This document shows positions 46,547 through 57,479 of a stretch of DNA of 64,000 bases, in pieces. This DNA comes from Quercus robur (Eukaryota > Streptophyta > Magnoliopsida > Fagales > Fagaceae). The position numbers were made by a program, and so were the translations under genes. The notes under the pieces were generated by a model. It saw only the letters and a program-made list of their open reading frames with translations. It made no database searches and was not told where the DNA came from. Positions within the stretch are counted from its first letter, which is position 1; every line of letters starts with the position of its first letter. The stretch spans positions 48,139,942 through 48,203,941 of the forward strand of contig NC_065542.1 of the NCBI RefSeq assembly GCF_932294415.1. The letters are read 5' to 3'.

Positions 46547-47524
46547 TTAGATATTTGGGAGTCTCAAATGGGAAAACACAACAAATTCTATAATTTATAC
46601 CAAAAAAAAAAAAAGGTGAAAAAGTGGTTGGTTTAAGCAAAATAGGTTTTTTTTTGGGGGGGGGGGGGGGGGAATCAACGGTCAATAAAATTATCAGTTT
46701 CACTTTCAATGGTTGAGATTAAAAACACTTTTAATCTCAATCTTTAGAAGGATATATATGTGTGTGTGTGTGTGTGGGGCTCCAAGTAAATATTCTTGGC
46801 TAGACTCCTAGTTAATGCTACCTTTTCATCTGCTTCATCACTTCGCAGAATCTTTTCATTGAAACTAGAGACGTAGTCTAGTAAATACTCAAATGTCTTT
46901 CTTGCTTATCATTTTTGAGGTATATATGTTGTTGGTTTCATGTGTCTCTATCCCCCTATGAAGTGGTTGACAGACAATATGCTCAATTTGGCAAAGGAAC
47001 CCACTATGCTTTGTTTCCACCATATTATTGCCAACCCCTTCAATGTGGTCTGGAACATTCAACACATGATCTCATCAAGCACCACTTGAAAATAGGTCTC
47101 TGGTTTCGTCAATGGTTTTTAATTGGGGCATCTTGAATTTAGGATTTCCCATGACTACTTATGTAAAGGGAAGCAAGTAAAGTTAATAACACCTAAGTTG
47201 TTTTACACAGTTTTGTATATACACAAAAAAACAACTTTAAGTCATGAGGCTTTAAGTCACTATTACAGTTGCTTTTTCGTGTGTGTATGTGTGCGTGCAC
47301 ACGCAACCAGCGTAACTTAGAAATCAGGACTTCAAAATTTAAATCATAATGTTAGTTGTTTTTTTGTGTGTAAAACTGAGTAAAATAATGACTGTGCAAC
47401 AAGTTTAACCCTAAGCTCAATACCTCAACATGAAAGATTCCTCCCTATTACATTGCGGGTTGGGTTTCCCTAACAGATTTCCCTATGTGCTCTGTTTGTT
47501 AGACAATAGTAATGCATCATAATA
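46547..47524. repeat. Partial tail module, copy T4
   Basis: A second, shortened copy of the end of the tail module (compare 44285-45240): G-run at about 46658-46672, TG repeat at 46758-46778, gypsy gag fragment at 46795-47160, TG-rich patch at 47280-47300. It leads into the 5' flank of II4. No gene is supported. Confidence 0.7.
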
Positions 47525-48348
47525 AAACTATACCTAATAGTACGCGTAGAAGTTATGATATTCATTCAACAACTTTGGCATTTTCCCTGGTAACACGTTC
47601 GGTAGCATCTAGTCAAAATTATACACAGACATGGACGATGGTCTGCACAACAGTCAGCACCATATAATCAATCAATGATCTGTGATTGACATCAATTGTG
47701 CATTCTGAACCTCCGAAAAAGTCAGTCACTTTTAAGACTAGATTGGTCTTCTTACGTGATTTTTCAAATTTTGTTTGTATGTTCAATAGGATTATGATCA
47801 TCACCTCAATGATTTGTTTAAGAAGTAACTGTGCATCTGAAATTCTTTAAAAAAACAGTAATTATAGTTAACTTTTCAATGTTTTCATCACGAAATTATA
47901 CGTGCCACTCAAACAAAAAGACATGTTTTGGGGCACTAATTATTATTATTTTTTAAATTAACAAGTACAGATTTGGCAGAAGTCGACAAGTTTATCCCTC
48001 TGGCTGCCGCTAATCTATTAAAAATTTGTAATATATTTTGTGGGGGAATTTGTTTTGAGTTCATCCAATGACTAAATAGCTAAAAAAAGGCACAAGTGGT
48101 GTTGTTCTGTGACATCAGAGAGATAATCAACTATTTAGAAATCTTCAAATTTGTAAAAAGTATTGTAGCTCAGTTGAATTAAATGGTTCTTCTCTCTGTG
48201 TAGTGAACATAGGTTCGAATTCTCTTTTCCCGCTTATAGTAAGAAATTTATTTTAATTTATTTATTTTGTTTTTAGATATGATAGCACAATTGTAGAATT
48301 TGCTATATGATGATTACTCACCATCTCATGCCAAGATATTAATTAATG

Positions 48349-48389
<41 letters not shown>

Positions 48390-48742
48390 TAGTAGGGTTT
48401 GAATCCAGCTGACTCTTGTTCAATGACAAAAAAAAATTTTGGTTAACTGTAACCCGCAAGAATCTTTGAACTTTGATAACGCTCTTGTTTTCTTGCAGCC
48501 AGCTTCTTCCAAGCATAGTCTAACATATGACTATTACATAAACATACAACGGTCAGTATTAGGAGCTAACTATACAAAAAAACAAAGAGGGACGACCTTC
48601 TAGAAAAAATATCTTATTTTTTCCACTCACAAGGTGGTAGTAAGCAAACAAGTCAAGAATGTCTGCTGTGGTATCCTCACATCACATGAATGATGCATCC
48701 ACTTCTCAGCCTACTAAAAAAAGGACCTTATGAAATTTAACT
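47525..48742 (+). promoter_or_regulatory. 5' flank of DUF26 pseudogene II4
   Basis: Matches 29010-30231. It contains the SINE-like block with a good B box (aggttcgaattc, about 48210-48221), a long T-run (48352-48388) and the TATA-like cctactaaaaaaagg. About 28 bases of the leader just before the ATG are missing compared with II2. Confidence 0.6.
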
Positions 48743-49519
48743 ATGAATTTGAATTACAAAATTCTTCTCTTACTAGCTCTCTGCATTTGCAATGCTGAAT
48801 CTGAAAGACCCCTCGGGTCAGTTTTGCAATACAGACACTAATATTGGTAATGGTAGCCAAATATCAGCAAATATTGATCACTTATTAGCTGAATTGGTTT
48901 CCAAAGCCACCTCCAATGGTTTTATTGCTACTTCCTATGGTAAAAACCAAGACCAAGTTTTTGGTCTTGGACAATGTAGAGGGGATGTGAGCAGGACAGA
49001 CTGCTCAAGCTGCATCCAAGATGCAGCAAAGCAAATCCGCCAATGCTGTCCTAACCAAACCGATGCAAGAATTTGGAATGACCATTGCTTTTTACGTTAC
49101 AACAATAAAAGCTTCATTGGAGAAATTGATACATCTTTTGGTATATTCCATTGGAAATTGGAAAATGTAACCGATCCTGCAAATTTTAACAAAGAACTAG
49201 GTACTCTGATGGATCAGATTAGAGCACAAGCAATTGAGACAAAGAATGAAGGGCTTGGAAAAGTGAGGCCAAGTTGTCATCATTTGCGACACTATATGCA
49301 TTGGTGCAATGCACAAGAGACCTATTTCAGATAGATTGTGCATAGTGTCTGGCCATTGCTGTGGGCAATTTTGAAACCTTTTGTAAAGACCGGAAAGGAT
49401 GCAGAGTTTTATATGGTAGTTGTTATGTCCAATATGAGCTCTATCCATTTTTGTTTCCTCTTGTTTCAAAGTCAAACAATACCATGGCTGATACTCTTAT
49501 GGCTATAGTTTATCCATAA
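48743..49519 (+). pseudogene. DUF26 (CRRSP) pseudogene, type II copy II4
   Basis: Type II by sequence (closest to II2 at 30232). The signal-peptide codons are kept, but an extra A near 48808 shifts the frame just after CNAES, a missing G near 49266 shifts it again after GLGK, and in the original frame the second cysteine motif carries a TAG (gattgtgcatag, near 49341). It also has C-for-R at RQCCPNQ and N-for-Y at IWNDHC. The first CRGDVSRTDCSSC motif is intact in its frame. Three independent lesions mean no functional secreted protein. The Copia relic LTR begins 120 bases after the stop. Confidence 0.9.
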
Positions 49520-49639
49520 AATTTCCAAGCTTAGTCCCTATGCCATTGAGCCATGATAAGGAAACATATATGTTGCAATAACTCCTCGAAAGTTTTATTT
49601 CAATAAATACTTCAATTTGTGAAATTTACATGTTTGCAT

Positions 49640-51825
49640 TGTTAAGGATCGGATTTTCTATTTCCTACTTTAAAAACAATAATATTTGTTGTTAGGATTT
49701 TTAAGTGTTGGCTAATTCCATACCCAATGTAATTGTATTGCTGAGTTTTGATATTGTAATGTAAATAGTGGTAAGAATGACAAGCTTGGTTGTGCAAGAA
49801 TGAATGCTTGGCCTTGCGAAATTGAAAACCAAATAAAAACTTTCGGTAGAGTTTCTGTAGAGTCTTGGTCAACCAGAACCCTGTTACAAAAACTTTGATA
49901 TTTGCTTCAAGATTTGGTTGTGTAACCGCCTCTAACCCAAACCCTACTTATATAAAAACCCTATACCAACCCTAATTTTTTGAGAAGGAAGATTGCTATT
50001 AAAAAACAAAGAAAAATTATCTGTGAGTGTTCTTTATCTTCCAACTATCTCCAATTGAATTATTTATGAGAGGAGATTTCCACCCAAACACTAAGATCAC
50101 CTATTAAGTGTACTAGTCGCCAACCCATGCTATGCACGGGAACCTACCTATTTATGTGGTAAACTAAATTGATTTTATAAAATTTTAAATTGATTAAAAA
50201 ACTATATTATTGCATGAATTGCTCTTGTATAACTTCAATTTGTGTTACAATTTGATAAAGAAGTCATTGTTTGAACATGCAATGACTTACGAAAAATATT
50301 AAAGAATAGTTCATGACTATAAACTTATAACTATTGAAAAGAATCAAAAGATTAAGAGCTTAAAAATTATAAAAATATATGTGTGTGTGACTACACAACA
50401 GAGAAATATAAGAGAAAAATTTGTTACACTCAAAATAATAATTCATGGTTATAATTATTGAAATTTTCCAGATAGTTTTGGATATTACAAAAATATAACT
50501 CAAAAAGTTAGATGTTAAAACTTCCAAAAGGCCAAAAAATATTAAGGAATCATAAGATTTACATCCTATAAATTATTGAAACAAAACTATATATATATAT
50601 GATTTTATAATAGAGAAATATAAAAGAAAAATTGATTACCTTCAAAAGAACAATACATGGTATAGTTGTTGAAATCTGCTAAACATGTTCAAATATTGCA
50701 AAAACTAACACAAAATATATGACTATTCAAAAGAGAAAAATAAGAAGAAGAAAAAAGTACATGAACCTATAAAGTAATTAGTTTTAAATTTTAATGGGTC
50801 TAAACTTTAAACAATGAAAAAAAATCACATGTTAGGTTGTGTTCCTAGCAACCTTGAAAGTAAAAGTAAAGGGAAAAAAAAACCATGAAATACCATCAGC
50901 CAATAAGTTTTAATGGGTTTAAACTACAAACAATGAACAAAAATAATCATAAACAATCATAGGTGCAGGGTTTGGTTACCAAGATCAGATGGTTGTAAAA
51001 CACAACATTTCAACATTGATTTAGGGTTATGCAGAAGGCAATATAAATGACAGAAAATTGTTTTTACGTTGTCTGCTATGCCAACCATCTAAATATATTA
51101 ATTCCAAAAAAAAATTAAATAAAATAATTCCTAGAATTATATGAGATAATTAAGAAGAACATCAAGCCCTTGCGTAGATGTTATTTGTGGACGGCTGTCC
51201 ATCACTGCAATTCATAGACTTTGTTGTTAATAAGACAATCAAGTTCAAAACTAAAAGCAATTAGGTGGCCTTTGTACTACAGGATTTGTTCTCGTTGAAG
51301 AATCAACTTGCTTCCTGCTATGGCTTCAATTTGATATGTGTGTTTTCTTTGTGAAAATTTGAGTGAGTATGAAGGGTTTCGACCTTGGCAGAAGTTTATA
51401 TTTGTGAAAATTTTTGTTATAGAATTTTAGTTGAAATAGAATTTTCAAGCTTTTGAAACATATATCTAATAGAATTTTATTTAAACTAAACTATTGTAAT
51501 ACTTGATAAGATATAAAACCAAAAATAAAAAGAATCTAAAAGAAAAAGAAAAAGAAAAAGAAAAAGAAAATAGTGATGACGTTGAAAATTATGGGAGCTC
51601 CAAAGGCTATTTTCAAGCTTTTGAAACATATATCTAATAGAATTTTATTTAAACTAAACTATTGTAATACTTGATAAGATATAAAACCAAAAATAAAAAG
51701 AATCCAAAAGAAAAAGAAAATAGTGATGACGTGGAAAATTGAACCAAAAATAAAAAGAATCTAAAATAAAAAGAAAAAGAAAATAGTGATGACGTGGAAA
51801 ATTGTGGGAACTCCAAAGGTTTCGG

Positions 51826-51856
<31 letters not shown>

Positions 51857-52887
51857 TTAGTCACAAACCTGCGCGTTGCGCATGATAATTATTTTTATGG
51901 TAGTTTTATTAAATTTTTTTTTATACAATTTAAACTAATTTAATAAAGAGTAATGTATTTTGTAATTATATTTTTATTCATTATAAGAATAATCATAAAT
52001 GTAATATAGAAACAATCATAAATCATAAATCATAAATTTAATAATTTTTGTCGTACTAAAATGAAAAAAAAAATGCAATTTTTCTCAAAAATTCAAAAGG
52101 CAATTTAACGAAAATATTTATTTTTTAATAAAAGTTATTTATAACATTTTGTGAATCATTAAAAAGAAAATAAAATTTAGAAATTATTCTTTTAGTTTTA
52201 AACAAACTTTCTCAAACTTATTTTTTCTGCCTACAATCCAAAACACTGAAAAAAGTAACTAAAAAAATTAATAAAACTTAACTATGATTAATTGAACCAA
52301 TTAGGAAAATAATTGTTATTTATAATCTACTAAGGTTATTTTCTTTGCGGAAATTGTAATTTCGTCCACCCAAAACATATTATCAAATAATCAATTATTA
52401 GCAAAATCTAAGAATTAAATTTTTATATATGCATTGTTATAAAATAATAATAATAATAATTAAAGTAAAATTGCGAAAGATAAAATTTGTCTCTCATCCA
52501 ATAACTTTTGTTTAGCCAACCTTTGCTTTTCTCTAAATAAATTGCATTATAGAGTACTTTGTCTACCACAAAGGATTAAAAAATAAACAAAAATGATTAA
52601 AGTCCCATTGTTTAACATCTAAATTGAGCACTATAAAAATCATGCTATCAAATTACAGTAGCTACCAAATTAAATTATCCAAATCATGCTATGTATTAGA
52701 ATAATATTATATTTTTATATTTAATCATTTATAATGCAATAGGATAACATTTAACAATCTAAGAGAGAGAGAGAGAGAGAGAGAACTGAATCGCATTAAC
52801 CTAAAGTAGATTAAAGAATATAAAAAATTATCAACCTAAAGCGAAGATGCAAGAAAAATAAAAAATAAAAATCCACTCAAAAATTGT

Positions 52888-52947
<60 letters not shown>

Positions 52948-55090
52948 CTTTTTTTTCTAAGGAAAAATTATGCATGGAATGAATGAGATAGTGACAAATT
53001 TATAGTAAGAAAGTGTGAATAAGAAGAGACAAAAATAGATGAAGATGAAGGGAAAGATGAAGAATGATATTAATGTAAAAAGTAGTGGGGAGATGAGAAG
53101 GTGAGAGAATGAGAGAATGAGAAAGGTTAGAGAAGTAGTGGGGAGATGAAAAGGTAAGGGAAGAAGAAAGGTTGGAGAAGTGTAAATATGAAATAAAAAA
53201 AATTATAAATAATTATAAGAAAATGGAAAAAAAAAAAGAAAAAAAAAAAAGAAAAAGATGATGACGTGGACGTTGACGTGGCTCAACGTGAGCGCAGCAG
53301 CATTAAACGCTACGCTTCAGCTTTTAGTAATATATTGATTGGAGTGCTTTGTGAAACCACAGAGAAGGAAAAAAAACTTCAAGTAGCCTTGGAGTAATTT
53401 AGAGATTGGTTTTTTGGTTGGTGATCGACTTGCAGCGTTGGATTACTGTGAATATATGGTCTGGTTCAGCAGTTGCAGTAGGAGTGGGAAGCTCATATAC
53501 AATTTCTATTACATGCACTTGAGGGTCTTGTAGGTTAGCTTGTATCACAACTTCTTCATAGTGAATTTAATGAACTGGAGTAAGCCCCAGAGTGTTTTTC
53601 CTTATTGGGTTTTCACTTTGTGAACAATCTCTCGTCTCTTGTGTGTGACTGATAATTTAATTCTTTATCCACATTACAATTGTAATTGGTTAATTGATTA
53701 ATCGGACTATTAATTGCAAAATTAATAAAATTTGTTGTAAGCCGTACTTAGGGGTCTAAACACATTTTTCTATTAGTATCAGAGCTTAGGTTCAACTGTT
53801 AGGATTTATTTCCTCTGTGTGATCCTTAAACCCAGTTTGTCATGGATAAAGACAATCTTTGACTATCCTGCCATACTTTGACAGCAATTTTATGCATATT
53901 AGAAGTTTCGCATGTGTGCGGTCCTGAAATCCATTAATGATAGAGTTTGATTGTCAATGGATAAAGGGTGGACCAAACTAAGACACCCACTGAAAAGTAG
54001 AAGAAAGAAGAATCTGCTGAGTCTAATTTTAACAACAAGGCCGTGAATGCAGTATACAATGTCGTGTCCACAGATGAGTTAAGGATGATTTCGAATGTAG
54101 AAACTACTAAGCCTGGTCTATCCTAGAAACTACTCGTGAAGACACTAAAGCAGTCAAAAACTCCAAACTCCACCTGTTAACCACCAAGTTTGAAGCAGTG
54201 AACTCAAAGCTCAATCTAAGTGAGAAGATCAATGAACCTAAGATAGTTACGGAAGTCTTGAGATCTTTGCTTGAGAGGTCCCTTTCTAAGGTTATTACCG
54301 TAAAAAAGAGCAAAGACTTACAATCTCTTAATTTGTAGGGTCTTTGCAAACCTATGAACTCACCCTTGCGCCTTGCCCACGGTATGAAAAATAAGTCTAT
54401 AGTCCTAAAAAAAGTTAAAGAAGAAAACTCTGATTCATCCAATGATGATGGTGCTGAGGAAAACCTAGTTCTGTTAGGAAAAAACTTTAAAAATTTTCTG
54501 AAGTTCAAGAAGAATCAAAGACGATCTAAGGAACAAAAGGGTAAATAGTTAAGGAAAGAGTCCAGTGGGAGTTCTAGAGTTAAGAAAGACTCTAATTAGA
54601 GAAAGACTGAAAGAGTGGTACTCTCAAGGTTTGAAGTGCTTCAAGTGCAATGTCAATGGACACATCCATAAAAAGTGCCCAAATTATATCAAGTCCAAAG
54701 GTAAAGCTATGAATGCTACTTTGAGTAACTCTAAGAGTTCTAGTTCTGAGGACAATAGTGATAGTGAAGGAAACTTCATAGCTCCTACTGCTATAGCAGA
54801 AGTTGGCGATGGGAATTCTTGAGAATCCTCTAATGTAGATGATAAGGAAGACATAGTTTGAGGCTAGTGAGGGATCAGAAGATGAATCCAAAGGTAAGAA
54901 GGATCTTCAAATGGCTTACAATGAGCTGCTTGAGGATTGTTCTTATTATGCCAAGGCGGCTAAGGTTGCCCTTAAGAACTTAAATAAGTCTGAAACTAAG
55001 AACGCAGTTGTTGTAGATCAACTAAAACTGGCAAGGAAGGGGATAAAGCAGTAAAAGACTGATCTTGCTAGTTTTGTTGATAAAATTCAT
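49640..55090 (+). mobile_element. Copia (SIRE-like) relic, unit 3: 5' LTR, primer site, gag, fossil
   Basis: LTR from TGTTAAGGATCGG (49640) to about 53764, with a Helitron inside (50113-53338), so the LTR itself is about 900 bases. A primer-binding site of tRNA-Met type (TATCAGAGC) follows near 53777. The gag region (about 54060-54830) shows the UBN2-like wording KFEAVNSKLNLSEKI and a CCHC knuckle CFKCNVNGHIHKKC with a tail rich in S, E and D. No pol or 3' LTR remains. It is broken in many places. Age is greater than the array multiplication, as all three units have a piece. Confidence 0.8.
50113..53338 (-). mobile_element. Composite non-autonomous Helitron, copy 2 (opposite orientation)
   Basis: On the minus strand it begins TCAATATATTACTAAAAGC (53338) and ends GTTGGCGACTAG (50113), almost identical to copy 1 in its 3.2 kb and with the same internal tail-to-head junction (CTAA at 51860-51857, TC at 51856). 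The flanks are A on the 5' side and T on the 3' side, the usual AT target. Differences from copy 1 are mostly in repeat tracts (TG and AG repeats at 52885-52945, A-rich tract near 53228-53254). In the 3' hairpin one stem base differs (GCATGGG for GCACGGG). No coding capacity is seen. Confidence 0.9.
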
Positions 55091-56022
55091 AAAAAAAAAC
55101 AAAAACGGTAATCATAGTTAAATTTTCACAATGCAATTCTCTATGCAACTCAAGGAAAAAAAAGGTGTTTTTCTGCACTAATTACTTTTAGAGATTGACA
55201 AGTGCAGATTAGGCATAAGTTGATCAAGTTTATCCTTGTGGCTGCTGCTAAAGCTATTAAAAGTTTTTTAACACATTAGGTGGTGGAATTTGATTGAGTT
55301 CCAATGACTAAAGAGCTATTAAAAGGCACTGTGATGTTATTTTGAGTTTTGTGACATTAAACTGCTAATCAGCCAATCATAAATCTTTGAATTTTTCAAG
55401 AGTATTGCAGTTCGGTGGCATTTATTGCTTCTCTCTATGTGGAAAACCTAGGTTCGAATCCCTCTCCCCCCACTTATTGTAAGAAAAAATCCTTTATTTA
55501 TTTTTTTTGTTTAGATAGGATTTGAAACATATGACATCTGCTTCATAATTATTACTCATTATTATTAGAGTAAGATACTAATGAATTTCTTTTTGGTGTT
55601 GGTGGAATTCAAACCCAACCAACCAGGTCACTTGTTCGACAACGAGAGATTTTACTAGTTTTTCTTTGAGATGATAGACTTTACTGGTCAAGTTAATTGA
55701 AACATGCAAGAATCTTCGAATTTGTATAATGATCTTTTTGCTGGCAGCCAGCTTCTTCACAGCATAGTCAACTTAAGACTGTATCATAACGTTCAACAAA
55801 GTCTTTATTATGAAGCAACTATAACAAAAATCAAACACACAGGGATCGCATTCTAGAAGAAAATATCTTATTTTCTCCACTCATAATGTGGTACTGAGCA
55901 AATAAGTCAAGAATGTATGCTTTGGTATCCCCACATTATCCACATACCAAGTCCACTCCCCAGCCTAATGAAAAGGACCTTATGAAATGAACCTTGGTGT
56001 GAGCTTGCTACAAAGGAGAAGT
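55091..56022 (+). promoter_or_regulatory. Upstream region of DUF26 pseudogene I5
   Basis: Collinear with 34.93-36.08 kb but without the MITE. It contains the SINE-like block (about 55390-55490, B box GGTTCGAATCC) and a degraded TATA-like cctaatgaaaagg, in which the A/T run seen in the other copies is interrupted by a G. Confidence 0.5.
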
Positions 56023-56754
56023 ATGAATTTGAATTACAAAATTCTTCTCTTACTAGCTCTATGCATTTGTAATGCTGAATCTGCAAATCCCTTGGGGCAG
56101 TTTTGCAATACAGACACTAATATTGGTAGTGATAGCCAAATATCAGCTAATATTGATCGCTTATTAGCTGAATTGGTTTAAAAAACCCCCTCCAATGGTT
56201 TTATTGCTACTTCATAGGGTAAAAACCAATATCAAGTTTTTGGCCTGGCTCAATGTAGAGGGGATGTGAGCAGAACAGACTGCTCAAGTTGCATCCAAGA
56301 TGCAGCAAAGCAAATCCGCCAACATTATCCCAACCAAGCCGATGCAAGAATTTGGTATGACTTTTGCTTTTTACGTTACAACATTAAAAGCTTCATTGGA
56401 GAAATTGATACATCTTATGGTATATTATATGGGAATGTGGAAAATGTAACTGAACCTGATACTTTTAACAAAGAACTAGGAACTCTGATTGGTCAGATTA
56501 GAGCACAAGCTGTTGAGACTAAGAATGAAGGGCTTGGGAAAGGTAAGACCAAGTTGTCAACATTTGTGACATTATATGCATTGGTGCAATGTGCTGTGGG
56601 CAATTTTGAAAACTTTTGCAAAGACTGGAAAGGATGCAGAGTTCTATATAGCAGTTGTCATGTCCGATATGAGCTCTATCCATTCTTCTTTCCTCTTGAT
56701 TCAATGTCAAACCATACTATGGCTGATACTGTTATGGCCATAGTTTATTCATGA
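56023..56754 (+). pseudogene. DUF26 (CRRSP) pseudogene, type I copy I5
   Basis: The signal peptide and N-terminal part (MNLNYKILLLLALCICNAES) are intact, but two stop codons interrupt the first domain: TAA at about 56178 (LVSK position) and TAG at about 56215 (the tyrosine of TSYGK). The second cysteine motif is lost by an in-frame deletion of 15 codons (LVQC joined to AVGNF), and a domain-1 cysteine is changed (RQHYPNQ for RQRCPNQ). The downstream frame from 56266 is open but lacks a signal peptide. The open remainder is therefore unlikely to make a functional secreted protein. Decay differs from that in II4. Confidence 0.9.
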
Positions 56755-57479
56755 AAATTCCAAGCTAAGTCCCTATGCCAAATCAGCCCTTGTTAAGGAA
56801 ACATAGATGTTGCTCTAACTCCTTGTAAGTTTCATTTCAATAAGTATTGCTATTTGTGACATTTACATGTGTGAATTGAAGCCACAGGCATGAGGCTTCA
56901 CGCAAATAATATAGTCATGTATATGTAGTATATATGCATGTGCAGCCAATGACCTTTAGTCAAGTGGCACTTCCTTGTGTTTCCAATGGGTCAAGGTCTT
57001 TTGTTAAATATTCCTAATTCCAAGTATTTGTGTTTACAGCTTTGCTAAAATGGACTTGCATGCATGCCTTTCTTTGTTCCCAATCTGTTATGTAAAAAGT
57101 GTGTGAGCCCTCAAATAGAGATTTGAAACCAAAGAGAGAATTTATTTTATTTCCACAAGTACTTGGAATTTTCATGTGGCTGTTGACACAACTTACATAC
57201 ACTACAGCAATGCTAAATCCTTTTTAAAAAAAGAAAAAATAAATAAATGCGTGCAAACTTAGGGAGTATTCCCCTTTTTAACATGATATTTGGTCATACA
57301 CATTTATGCATTCATGTGAACAACCAAGCATTCAATTGCACAAGTATAAACTCTGAATATAGGATACACTTTTCACATATGTACACAAGATATTATTAGA
57401 CTTCTTCATTCCATAACAAATAAATAATTTAATGTAGAAGATCTTCATTTAGGAAATGTCTCCTTTGCCTGAAACCTGA
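56755..57479. other. Spacer between DUF26 pseudogene and AsnRS gene
   Basis: The first part (to about 57030) is the 3' region shared with the type I genes; the tail module then stops rather than continuing as it does after I1 and I3. The rest should contain the 3' untranslated region of the minus-strand AsnRS gene. No gene is seen. Confidence 0.6.

Noticed and set aside
40186-53338. The inverted 3.2-kb pair as long inverted termini of one giant element
   Set aside because: Each copy has its own Helitron start and end and its own A/T target; the sequence between them is ordinary array sequence.
56266-56754. 162-codon frame in I5 as a functional short DUF26 gene
   Set aside because: No signal peptide, second cysteine motif deleted, first domain cut by stops upstream.
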